From Erysipelotrichia bacterium (GTDB lineage Bacteria; Bacillota_I; Bacilli_A; Erysipelotrichales; Erysipelotrichaceae): a stretch of 5,964 nt of DNA. The notes beneath the pieces are model-generated. The model was given only the letters and a program-made list of their open reading frames with translations, was not told the origin of the DNA and did no database searches. Shown in pieces: positions 1 to 5,473 of this stretch (within the stretch, counting starts at the first letter, position 1; every line of letters starts with the position of its first letter). The stretch is from positions 1 to 5,964 of the forward strand of contig SABF01000103.1 in the NCBI GenBank assembly GCA_009929095.1, given 5' to 3'. The translations under genes and the position numbers were made by a program.

Positions 1-877
1 GCATAAAGCAGTTGACCGGAAGACCGAGGAAATTATCAAACTTATTCGCACTGGAGAAGCCGGCTGTAGCGGCACTGCCAAAGAAGTTGACGTAGGACAT
101 GACAATGACATTGGAGAATGAAACAACCATGCCCTGTATACCGGAAGGAATACCGATACGGACAACCTCCTTCAGTATTTTGCTGTTGATCTTCAGCTTT
201 TTCAGATACAGCCTGTATTCCCGCTTGGAACGCATCAGCGTGCCAAGCACCAGTATTACTGAGATGCCCTCACAGATGATTGTCGCAATCGCCGCACCGG
301 CAGTGCCAAGTCCCAAATTCTTTACAAAGAATATATCACCCGCCACATTCAGCAATGATGTCGCAATCAGATAGTACAGCGGATGTCTTGAGTCACCAAC
401 CGCCTGCAGCACACCGGTACCGGCATTGTAAATCGTCACAAAAATGCCGCCGGCAAAATATATCTGCAGATAGATAACCGCCTGATCATAGCAGTCTGCC
501 GGTGTGCCCATCCATTTGAGAAGAGACGGTGCCATCAGCACCCCCAGCACGCTCAGCACAAGACCAAAGATCAGAGAGAAGGCAATAAAGGTATGAATGG
601 CAGAGGATTCTTCCTCTGTCTTTCTGCCGCCATAGTATCTGGCCACCACCACACCTGCACCGGTTGCCAATCCCTGAAAGAAGGCAATCAGCAGATTGAT
701 GATCGGTGTGCTTGTTCCAACCGCAGCCAGGGCAGTGCTGCCGACATAATTTCCAACTATAACAGAGTCGATCGTGTTATACATCAGCTGAAAGAAATTG
801 CCCAGAATCAGGGGAATTGTAAAGAGAATCAGCTTTTTGTAGATACTTCCGCTTGTCATCAATCCTTTGCCATCCAT
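1..877 (-). CDS. MATE family efflux transporter, N-terminal part (cut by window edge)
   Basis: Multidrug and toxic compound extrusion (MATE) antiporter of the inner membrane, a family that exports drugs or metabolites in exchange for Na+ or H+. The reading frame is open for 292 codons from ATG 877 to the window edge. MATE proteins are usually about 450 residues, so roughly the last third is missing. Visible: start MDGKGLMTSG, the TM1 pattern KLILFTIPLILGN followed by Q..YNTIDS.IVG (about residues 15-43), Q68GLATGAG in TM2, V158QAVGDSRHPL-type segment near residues 157-167, and RIGIPSGIQG (240-249), which opens the second half of the two-fold pseudo-repeat. About seven hydrophobic segments are seen (near 14-34, 51-77, 92-114, 133-153, 165-180, 192-212, 239-262). 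A GGAG at 890-887 lies 9 nt before ATG 877 and supports this start; an in-frame ATG at 859 is the alternative. It is divergent from cca. The substrate cannot be told from sequence. Confidence 0.93.
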   Translation of the reverse strand, partial: MDGKGLMTSGSIYKKLILFTIPLILGNFFQLMYNTIDSVIVGNYVGSTALAAVGTSTPIINLLIAFFQGLATGAGVVVARYYGGRKTEEESSAIHTFIAFSLIFGLVLSVLGVLMAPSLLKWMGTPADCYDQAVIYLQIYFAGGIFVTIYNAGTGVLQAVGDSRHPLYYLIATSLLNVAGDIFFVKNLGLGTAGAAIATIICEGISVILVLGTLMRSKREYRLYLKKLKINSKILKEVVRIGIPSGIQGMVVSFSNVIVMSYVNFFGSAATAGFSSANKFDNFLGLPVNCFM

Positions 878-902
878 TGCTGAGTTCTCCTTTTCATGTG
901 AG

Positions 903-918
903 ACAATAGCACTATTGT
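903..918. repeat. Perfect 7-bp inverted repeat, candidate operator
   Basis: ACAATAG, a 2-bp spacer, then CTATTGT form a perfect palindromic element in the 87-bp gap between the divergent MATE and cca genes. It overlaps the MATE -10 box and predicted start, and sits where the cca -35 would be. That is the usual place for a dimeric repressor site. A hairpin with a 2-nt loop is sterically poor and no T-tract follows, so a terminator is unlikely. The regulator, if any, is not in the window. Confidence 0.4.
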
Positions 919-943
919 ACGCTTCTGCGTTTTATAATGAAAA
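914..943 (-). promoter_or_regulatory. Candidate promoter for the MATE gene
   Basis: On the minus strand a TACAAT -10 hexamer (919-914) is preceded by an 18-bp spacer and TTTTCA (943-938), a 4/6 match to the sigma-A -35 box. The expected transcription start is near 907, about 30 nt before ATG 877. The -35 box overlaps the TATAAT of the oppositely directed cca promoter. The box matches are seen in the sequence; promoter function is inferred. Confidence 0.45.
933..938 (+). promoter_or_regulatory. Candidate -10 box for cca
   Basis: A perfect TATAAT lies 27 bp before the GTG start of cca, with GGAGG at 952-956 in between. The predicted transcription start is near 945. No good -35 hexamer is present at 16-18 bp upstream (the region reads CACTAT or similar), so the promoter may be weak or depend on an activator. 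It overlaps the opposing MATE promoter. Confidence 0.45.
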
Positions 944-964
944 GAGAAAACGGAGGAATCTGCC

Positions 965-2170
965 GTGATAGTGCCTGCTTTGCCGGAATATGCCGAAATT
1001 GCTATCAGAATACTGGAAGAAAACGGCCACAGTGCTTATGTAGTGGGAGGAGCTGTACGCAATGCACTGCTTAAGCTGCCCGTGCATGACTATGACTTAA
1101 CCACCGACGCCACTCCTGCAGAGATGACCGCTGTTTTTCACAACTTCAGGATCATCCCTACCGGAATCCGGCATGGCACCATTACTGTCATGATCAGTCA
1201 GCATCCAGTCGAGATCACTACTTTCCGCACGGAAACAGCCTATGAGGATCATCGGCATCCTGATCAAGTACTGTTTACAAGAACTCTGAAGGAAGACTGC
1301 GCAAGAAGAGACTTTACAATCAATGCCATGTGTTTCAATCCAAAAGAGGGAATCATCGATTACTACGGCGGAAGCGAAGACCTGAAGAACAGACTGATAC
1401 GCACTGTCGGAGATCCTGAGCTTCGGTTTAATGAAGACGCACTGCGTATCTTGCGGGCATTGAGAATGGCCGCTGAACTTGGCTTTGCACTGGAGGAACA
1501 TACCTCACAGGCAATTCTGAATCAGAAAAACACATTATCCTGCATTGCGGCAGAACGAATTGACGCGGAATTTCTGCGCATGCTGAAAGCTGATTACTGC
1601 CGCCCTATCCTGAAGAAATACCGCACAGTTATTGAAGTATTTCTGCCGGAACTGAAACAGGCATCAGAAGCGCAGTGGAATCAGGCCTGCAGTATGATCG
1701 GCAGCAGCGGAATCGAAGAAGGAGAGCGTCTGGCAATTCTGCTGCATATTTGCGGCTGTGACGATACTGCAGCCCAGTGTCTCAGACACATGAAGGTCAG
1801 CACTCTCTTCTCCGCCACCGTACTGGATCTGATTCAGCACGCAGATGTGCCTTTGAAAGATCGCTGTGATGTCAGAAAACTGATGCATAGTCTGAAGGCT
1901 CCTTTTGCCATGTATGCGGATTTCCGCACAGTGATTGATCCGAGTATAGAAAAGAAAGATCTGCTCAGCTATCGCCGGCAGATCATCAATGATCAGGATG
2001 TTATTCAGCTGAATCAGCTGAACCTAAAGGGGACGGATCTTCAGGAAGTAGGCTATATCGGTCCCGGCATAGCCAAAGCACTCAGCTTTGCACTGGATGG
2101 TGTCATGGGAGATAAGGTTATCAATCGAAAAGAGAATCTGATGGGCTATCTCAAGACCAACGGTTTCTGA
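965..2170 (+). CDS. cca: CCA tRNA nucleotidyltransferase (class II)
   Basis: Adds or repairs the 3'-terminal CCA of tRNAs from CTP and ATP, in the cytoplasm. The 401-residue protein has the ordered class II nucleotidyltransferase motifs: G28GAVRN, then D42-Y-D44 supplying the metal-binding carboxylates, GIRHGT (67-72, motif B), the R114RDFTINAM segment (motif C), and E157DALR161 (motif D), the amino-acid template that reads incoming CTP/ATP, followed by ILRALRMAAELGF. The EDxxR motif and the presence of every catalytic motif favour full CCA addition, though a CC-adding enzyme of the same family cannot be excluded on sequence alone. The C-terminal half is the helical neck/body/tail tRNA-binding region; no HD phosphohydrolase motif is seen. 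The start is GTG, chosen because GGAGG (952-956) stands 8 nt upstream and residues 8-35 match the family's N-terminus. N33 replaces the more usual Asp after GGxVR. The 3' end overlaps the convergent GNAT gene by 25 bp. Confidence 0.96.
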   Translation: MIVPALPEYAEIAIRILEENGHSAYVVGGAVRNALLKLPVHDYDLTTDATPAEMTAVFHNFRIIPTGIRHGTITVMISQHPVEITTFRTETAYEDHRHPDQVLFTRTLKEDCARRDFTINAMCFNPKEGIIDYYGGSEDLKNRLIRTVGDPELRFNEDALRILRALRMAAELGFALEEHTSQAILNQKNTLSCIAAERIDAEFLRMLKADYCRPILKKYRTVIEVFLPELKQASEAQWNQACSMIGSSGIEEGERLAILLHICGCDDTAAQCLRHMKVSTLFSATVLDLIQHADVPLKDRCDVRKLMHSLKAPFAMYADFRTVIDPSIEKKDLLSYRRQIINDQDVIQLNQLNLKGTDLQEVGYIGPGIAKALSFALDGVMGDKVINRKENLMGYLKTNGF

Positions 2171-2667
2171 TAGCCAATTCTCGGACCGCCATCTTCCATA
2201 TATACTCTGCCGCAGGGAATAAAGCCCGCCTTCGAGAGTGCATGACGCATTGATAAGTTCTTTTCATGGGTATCTGCACGAAGATTGCAGATACCCTTTT
2301 TCTTCGCCAGTTCCTGAGCATAGGCAAATACCGTCCCTGCTGCCCCATGGCCTTTCAGATCATTTCTGACACACAGACGATGCACCGTCAGATAGGGATC
2401 ATCATTCATCCATGCGCCATTTTCAATCACGCGATAATTAGGATCTGCTCTTGAAAGAATGCACGCAGTCGCAATCACATGCTCAGACTCATCCAGAAGC
2501 ACATAGCTGTCGCCGGCTGCCATATCACTCCTGAATTGATTGACCGTCGGATAGCCATCGGAACTGTTCCACTGCGGAATACTATTTGCCTTGAAATAAT
2601 CCTTTGCCTGCTGTACAAGCGTCATGATTTCCATGAGATCTTTTTCTTCTGTTTTTCTGATTTCCAT
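2146..2667 (-). CDS. GNAT family N-acetyltransferase
   Basis: Putative acetyl-CoA-dependent acyltransferase of the GNAT superfamily, 173 residues from ATG 2667. The sequence opens with MEIRKTEEKDL, typical of GNAT strand 1 and helix 1, and carries Q32W...GYP (32-40), which resembles a group of Bacillota GNATs. The acetyl-CoA pyrophosphate-binding motif A is at residues 93-114 (LTVHRLCV, then K105GHGAAG). Motif B follows with LRADTHEKN (129-137) and the final KAGF (146-149). The substrate is unknown. A longer frame from TTG 2694 exists, but it adds nine residues unlike the family and has no ribosome binding site. ATG 2667 also lacks a Shine-Dalgarno sequence, while a TATACT -10 box sits 7 nt ahead of it, so the mRNA could be leaderless. 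The stop codon lies inside the 3' end of cca on the other strand. Confidence 0.88.
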   Translation of the reverse strand: MEIRKTEEKDLMEIMTLVQQAKDYFKANSIPQWNSSDGYPTVNQFRSDMAAGDSYVLLDESEHVIATACILSRADPNYRVIENGAWMNDDPYLTVHRLCVRNDLKGHGAAGTVFAYAQELAKKKGICNLRADTHEKNLSMRHALSKAGFIPCGRVYMEDGGPRIGYQKPLVLR

Positions 2668-2674
2668 GAGAAAC

Positions 2675-2680
2675 AGTATA
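2675..2680 (-). promoter_or_regulatory. Candidate -10 box of the GNAT gene
   Basis: TATACT on the minus strand (2680-2675) ends 7 nt before ATG 2667, which would put the transcription start at or next to the A of the start codon. No convincing -35 is seen 16-18 bp upstream (GAAATA at 17). The stretch between GNAT and the darA terminator (2668-2771) otherwise shows only a short direct repeat CACTTG-AT-CACTTG (minus strand, 2697-2684) and no gene. Confidence 0.35.
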
Positions 2681-2771
2681 CAGCAAGTGATCAAGTGTAT
2701 TTCATCATATCAGACCTTTTATTTTCAAAGCGGAACAGTGCAGTACATAGCCAGGCCCGTCTTTGAATTTA

Positions 2772-2807
2772 CAGAAAAAGAACCAGGGGCATATGATTCA
2801 CCCCCGG
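2772..2807 (-). terminator. Intrinsic terminator of the darA end of the minus-strand unit
   Basis: Reading the minus strand, CCGGGGG (2807-2801) pairs with CCCCTGG (2789-2783) through seven pairs including one G-U, around an 11-nt loop, and is followed directly by the T-rich run TTCTTTTTCTG (2782-2772). It lies 19 bp beyond the darA stop and upstream of the GNAT gene. Stem, loop and T-tract are seen directly; the strength of the terminator is not known. On the plus strand no T-tract adjoins the stem, so it probably works in one direction. Confidence 0.75.
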
Positions 2808-2825
2808 CTTTCGGCATATTCTTTT

Positions 2826-3149
2826 TTAAAGTTTCTTAAACTGTTCGACATCCAGTACAAATATGGTAGCACCGCCGACCTGTACTTCAACCGGAAAGGA
2901 TGCATATCTTCCAATATCATAGCTGGCAGTGGAAGGAACAATTTCCGTACGGCGCTTGGACTCATCACCGATAATGCCAATGCACTCATCAACCTTATCG
3001 TTTTCAGTGCCAACAATAATTGTTGTATTGCCTGCTCTCAGAAATCCGCCGGTTGTAGCCAGTCTTGTAACTGAGAAATTCTTCTTGGTCAGCGCAGAAG
3101 ATACACTGGCTGCATCATCGTTCGATACAATGGCCATAATCAATTTCAT
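2826..3149 (-). CDS. darA: Cyclic-di-AMP receptor DarA/PstA (PII-like, DUF970)
   Basis: Small cytosolic PII-like signalling protein of the DarA/PstA (YaaQ, DUF970) family, which forms trimers that bind cyclic-di-AMP at subunit interfaces. Its downstream target is not settled even in model organisms. The 107 residues match the usual size (about 109). Seen: MKLIMAIVSNDDA at the N-terminus; the family signature T28RLATTGGFLRAGNTT (28-43), which contains residues N24, T28, F36, L37 and N41 known from family structures to lie around the ligand; VDE (53-55); and the C-terminal FPVEVQVGGATIFVLDV (85-101). Position 26 is Ser where Staphylococcus aureus PstA, as I recall it, has Arg. A near-perfect Shine-Dalgarno AAAGGAGGT (3166-3158) stands 9 nt ahead of ATG 3149, suggesting strong translation. 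It is last in the minus-strand series, 84 bp after ychF, with its own candidate promoter and a terminator behind it. In bacilli this gene is usually next to tmk/holB instead. Confidence 0.93.
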   Translation of the reverse strand: MKLIMAIVSNDDAASVSSALTKKNFSVTRLATTGGFLRAGNTTIIVGTENDKVDECIGIIGDESKRRTEIVPSTASYDIGRYASFPVEVQVGGATIFVLDVEQFKKL

Positions 3150-3177
3150 TATTTATTACCTCCTTTATTGTTTGCCG

Positions 3178-3208
3178 ATTATATTTTAGCATTTTCCTGT
3201 TTATCCAA
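3178..3208 (-). promoter_or_regulatory. Candidate promoter for darA
   Basis: On the minus strand a perfect TATAAT (3183-3178) sits 28 nt before ATG 3149, in an A+T-rich stretch. The best -35 is TTGGAT (3208-3203, 19-bp spacer) or TGGATA (18 bp), both weak. The predicted start near 3171 leaves a leader of about 22 nt that is mostly the ribosome binding site. It would let darA be expressed apart from ychF; inference from box matches. Confidence 0.5.
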
Positions 3209-3233
3209 ACTTGAAAAAATGAAACTCAAGGCA

Positions 3234-4334
3234 CTAAACATTGAAACGGAAGAACACAACGTCACCATCCTGCATGGCGTAATCCTTGCCTTCTACCCGC
3301 AGCTTGCCATGTTCCTTGATCGATGCCTCTGTACGATATTCAAATAAAGCCTCACAGCTGTAGATTTCTGCTCTGATAAATCCTTTTTCAAAGTCAGTAT
3401 GAATAATGCCTGCACACTGCGGTGCCAGCATTCCTTCATGAAATGTCCATGCTCGGCACTCCGGTTCACCGACCGTAAAGAAGGTTCTGAGTCCCAGCAG
3501 ATGATACGCAGCTTTAATGATCTGATCCAGTCCAGATTCCTTAATGCCAAGATCATCAAGGAACGATGCTTTTTCCTCTTTTGACAGACCGGACAGTTCC
3601 TCTTCCATTTTGGCACAGATCGCAATGCATTCGGAATTCTCTTTGGCCGCGAACTCTTTGACAGTCTTATAGTAGCGGTTGGCTTCCGGATCAGCAATCT
3701 GCTCATCGCTCATATTAGCAATGTAAATAACCGGTTTGGCAGTCAGCAGAGAATAATCTCTGATATATGCCTGTTCCTTATCACTGAGCTCAATCAGTCG
3801 GATCGGTGTGCCGGCTTCCAGTGCAGTCTTCAGTTTCTGGAGCACATCCACTTCTTCCTTGGCACCTTTTTCTCCGGTCTGTGCCTTGCGGGCCACCTTA
3901 GCCAGTCGATTTACAATCGTATCCAGGTCGGCGATGCATAATTCCAGATTGATTTCTTCAATATCTCTGACCGGATCTACAGATCCTTCAACATGTTCAA
4001 TGTCCGCATCATCAAAACAGCGAACTACATGACAGATCGCATCGGTCAGTCTGATGTGGGAAAGAAACTGATTGCCCAGTCCTTCGCCTCTGGATGCGCC
4101 TTTGACCAGTCCGGCAATATCCGTGAACTCAAATGTTGTATTGATGACTTTCTTCGGATGAAAAATCTCCACAAACTGATTCATGCGGTCATCCGGCACT
4201 TCAACCACGCCGACATTCGGATCAATCGTCGCAAATGGATAATTTTCTGCCAGCACATGGCTGTTGGTGATTGCGTTGAACAATGTGGACTTGCCAACAT
4301 TCGGCAGTCCGACGATTCCTGCTGTTAATGACAT
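3234..4334 (-). CDS. ychF: Redox-regulated P-loop ATPase YchF (OLA1 family)
   Basis: Cytosolic Obg-related P-loop NTPase of the YchF/OLA1 family, which binds ribosomes and prefers ATP to GTP. All landmarks are present in 366 residues, close to the usual ~363: G1 Walker A G9LPNVGKST17; switch I NYPFATIDPNVG (31-42); G3 D72IAGLVKGAS with Leu in place of the catalytic Gln of Ras-like enzymes (hydrophobic-substituted HAS-type); a GEGLGNQFL stretch (83-91); a long helical, charged insertion (about 124-195) corresponding to the coiled-coil hairpin; and N207MSD210 in place of the GTP-specifying NKxD, in keeping with ATP preference. The C-terminal TGS domain starts near TFFTVGEPE (about 282 onward) and ends DGDVVFFRFNV. 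ATG 4334 is preceded by AGGA at 4349-4346 (11-nt spacing). It follows the DUF951 gene by 41 bp, a pairing I recall from other Bacillota. Confidence 0.97.
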   Translation of the reverse strand: MSLTAGIVGLPNVGKSTLFNAITNSHVLAENYPFATIDPNVGVVEVPDDRMNQFVEIFHPKKVINTTFEFTDIAGLVKGASRGEGLGNQFLSHIRLTDAICHVVRCFDDADIEHVEGSVDPVRDIEEINLELCIADLDTIVNRLAKVARKAQTGEKGAKEEVDVLQKLKTALEAGTPIRLIELSDKEQAYIRDYSLLTAKPVIYIANMSDEQIADPEANRYYKTVKEFAAKENSECIAICAKMEEELSGLSKEEKASFLDDLGIKESGLDQIIKAAYHLLGLRTFFTVGEPECRAWTFHEGMLAPQCAGIIHTDFEKGFIRAEIYSCEALFEYRTEASIKEHGKLRVEGKDYAMQDGDVVFFRFNV

Positions 4335-4366
4335 TGATATTTGATTCCTTTCTTTTCCAAGGACCT

Positions 4367-4395
4367 ATTGTACGCTCAGAGTCCTTCTTTTTCCA
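4367..4395 (-). promoter_or_regulatory. Candidate promoter for ychF
   Basis: Minus strand TGGAAA (4395-4390), a 17-bp spacer and TACAAT (4372-4367) give 4/6 and 5/6 matches to sigma-A boxes at ideal spacing. The predicted start is near 4360, 26 nt before ATG 4334. It overlaps the last codons of the DUF951 gene. The -10 lies inside an inverted repeat AAGGAC (4386-4381) / GTCCTT (4364-4359). ychF could therefore be transcribed both from the upstream operon and from here. Confidence 0.45.
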
Positions 4396-4609
4396 TGCCG
4401 GTATTATCTTCCGGTGCTTTCTCAATAATCTTCTTAAGCTTATGCTCAAATTCATGTCTTGGAAACATCACCACTGCACCGCATCCCTGACATTTGATCT
4501 TAATGTCTGCACCCATGCGGATAATTCGCCAGTATTTTGATTTATGACACGGATGTTCCTTCTTCATCTCAACGATGTCATTCAGTCCGTATAAACTCGC
4601 TTCAGTCAT
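4376..4609 (-). CDS. DUF951 family protein (YyzM-like), putative Cys-rich nucleic-acid-type fold
   Basis: Small conserved Bacillota protein of unknown function, 77 residues. The family core is clear: DIVEMKKEHPC (11-21), W27RIIRMGADIKIKC (27-40), the C40-Q-G-C43 knuckle, VVMFPRHEFE (46-55) and a basic HKLKKII helix (56-62). C21, C40 and C43, perhaps with H19 or H22, could hold a metal such as zinc; this is inference. The tail beyond residue 62 is charged and looks disordered. HPC is followed by His and five residues before Trp, where the family usually has HPCG and, as I recall, four. ATG 4609 overlaps the folD stop by 8 bp (ATGACTGA), so translation is probably coupled; a GAGGA lies about 11 nt upstream inside folD. 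ychF follows, a neighbour pairing I recall from bacilli. No biochemical role can be assigned. Confidence 0.88.
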   Translation of the reverse strand: MTEASLYGLNDIVEMKKEHPCHKSKYWRIIRMGADIKIKCQGCGAVVMFPRHEFEHKLKKIIEKAPEDNTGMEKEGL

Positions 4610-5459
4610 TGTTTTCTCTGTCCTCGTATGCCTTGATTGTATTGGATAGAAGCATGCATATTGTCATTGGTCCAACTCCCTTGGGAACCGGAGTGATTGC
4701 AGTCACATGATTCTTCACATCCTCAAAATCCACGTCACCGCACAGGGTTCCGTCTTCCTGACGGTTGATGCCCACATCTACGACATAGGCTCCTTCCTTA
4801 ATATAAGTATGATTGATCATCTTCGGTCTGCCGATTGCCGCAATCAGAATATCTGCCTGCGCACATACTTCCGGAAGATTCGGCGTCTTGGAATGGCATA
4901 CCGTCACCGTCGCATTGGCATTCTGCAGCAGTCTGGCAGCCGGTGCACCAACCAGATTGGATCTGCCCACAACAACTGCTGTCTTTCCATAAGGATTGCA
5001 TTCCATCTTCTTCAGCAGTTCCATACAGCCAAGCGGAGTGCATGGAATAAATCCCGGCTCACTTGTATACAGCCTTCCGATATTGACGGGATTCAGCCCA
5101 TCTACATCCTTGCCCGGATCAATCAGTGCAATGGCTCTGGATGAATCCAGTCCCTTTGGAAGAGGGAGCTGTACCAGAATGCCATCAATCCCGGGATTGC
5201 TATTGCACTGCTGAATAAGCTCCTCCAGTTCTTCCTGTACAGTGCCGTTCGGCAGACGAAAGGTGTGGGACTCAAGGCCAATCGAAGCACATGCTTTTTC
5301 CTTGCCCCGCACATATACCTGGGAAGCAGGATTATCTCCCACCAGGATCACCGAAAGGCAGGGAATCCGCCTGCCGGCCTCTTTCAGGGCATCAATCTTT
5401 ATTTTCATTTCGGCGCGCAGTTCCAGTGACAGCTCACTTCCGTAGATGACATTACCCAT
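4602..5459 (-). CDS. folD: Bifunctional methylene-THF dehydrogenase / methenyl-THF cyclohydrolase
   Basis: FolD interconverts 5,10-methylene-, 5,10-methenyl- and 10-formyl-tetrahydrofolate with NADP(H), supplying one-carbon units for purines and formyl-Met-tRNA in the cytoplasm. The 285 residues match the usual length. Seen: V40GDNPASQVYVRGKEKA, which holds the conserved Tyr49 and catalytic Lys53; DGILVQLPLP (92-101); KDVDGLNPVNIG (117-128) with folate-contacting Asp120; PCTPLG (139-144); the Rossmann dinucleotide motif VVVGRSNLVGAP (162-173); and a C-terminal GDVDF plus TPVPKGVGPMT, which completes the cofactor site. Ala172 replaces the Lys more often found in VGRSxxVGKP. The start ATG 5459 has AAGGAGG (5475-5469) 9 nt upstream, which overlaps the dtd stop codon. 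Its stop overlaps the DUF951 start by 8 bp, so it is the middle member of a compact dtd-folD-DUF951 unit. Confidence 0.97.
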   Translation of the reverse strand: MGNVIYGSELSLELRAEMKIKIDALKEAGRRIPCLSVILVGDNPASQVYVRGKEKACASIGLESHTFRLPNGTVQEELEELIQQCNSNPGIDGILVQLPLPKGLDSSRAIALIDPGKDVDGLNPVNIGRLYTSEPGFIPCTPLGCMELLKKMECNPYGKTAVVVGRSNLVGAPAARLLQNANATVTVCHSKTPNLPEVCAQADILIAAIGRPKMINHTYIKEGAYVVDVGINRQEDGTLCGDVDFEDVKNHVTAITPVPKGVGPMTICMLLSNTIKAYEDRENND

Positions 5460-5473
5460 GATTTGCAGCCTCC

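Noticed and set aside
99..883. Plus-strand frames of 65-96 codons in the left arm
   Set aside because: They are shadows of the MATE gene, whose minus-strand frame is unbroken from 877 to the edge.
1097..1501. Open frame of 134 codons on the minus strand
   Set aside because: It lies wholly inside cca on the opposite strand, has no recognisable family features, and cca carries all its catalytic motifs.
2668..2694. Longer GNAT protein from TTG 2694
   Set aside because: The nine added residues do not fit the family start, the codon is a rare initiator and there is no ribosome binding site before it.
2724..2767. TTCAAAG / CTTTGAA inverted repeat upstream of the GNAT gene
   Set aside because: Seven-base arms 30 bp apart in A+T-rich DNA are easily due to chance, and one arm lies beside the darA terminator T-tract.
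2763..3074. Plus-strand frame of 103 codons over darA and its terminator
   Set aside because: It runs through the terminator hairpin and antisense to darA; composition does not look like a real protein.
3210..3230. Weak inverted repeat CTTGA / TCAAG just after ychF
   Set aside because: Only five A+T-rich pairs, with the T-run in the loop rather than after the stem; not a credible terminator.
4707..5144. Open frame of 145 codons on the plus strand
   Set aside because: Antisense to the conserved core of folD; the translation is Arg/His/Ser-rich and unlike a protein family I know.
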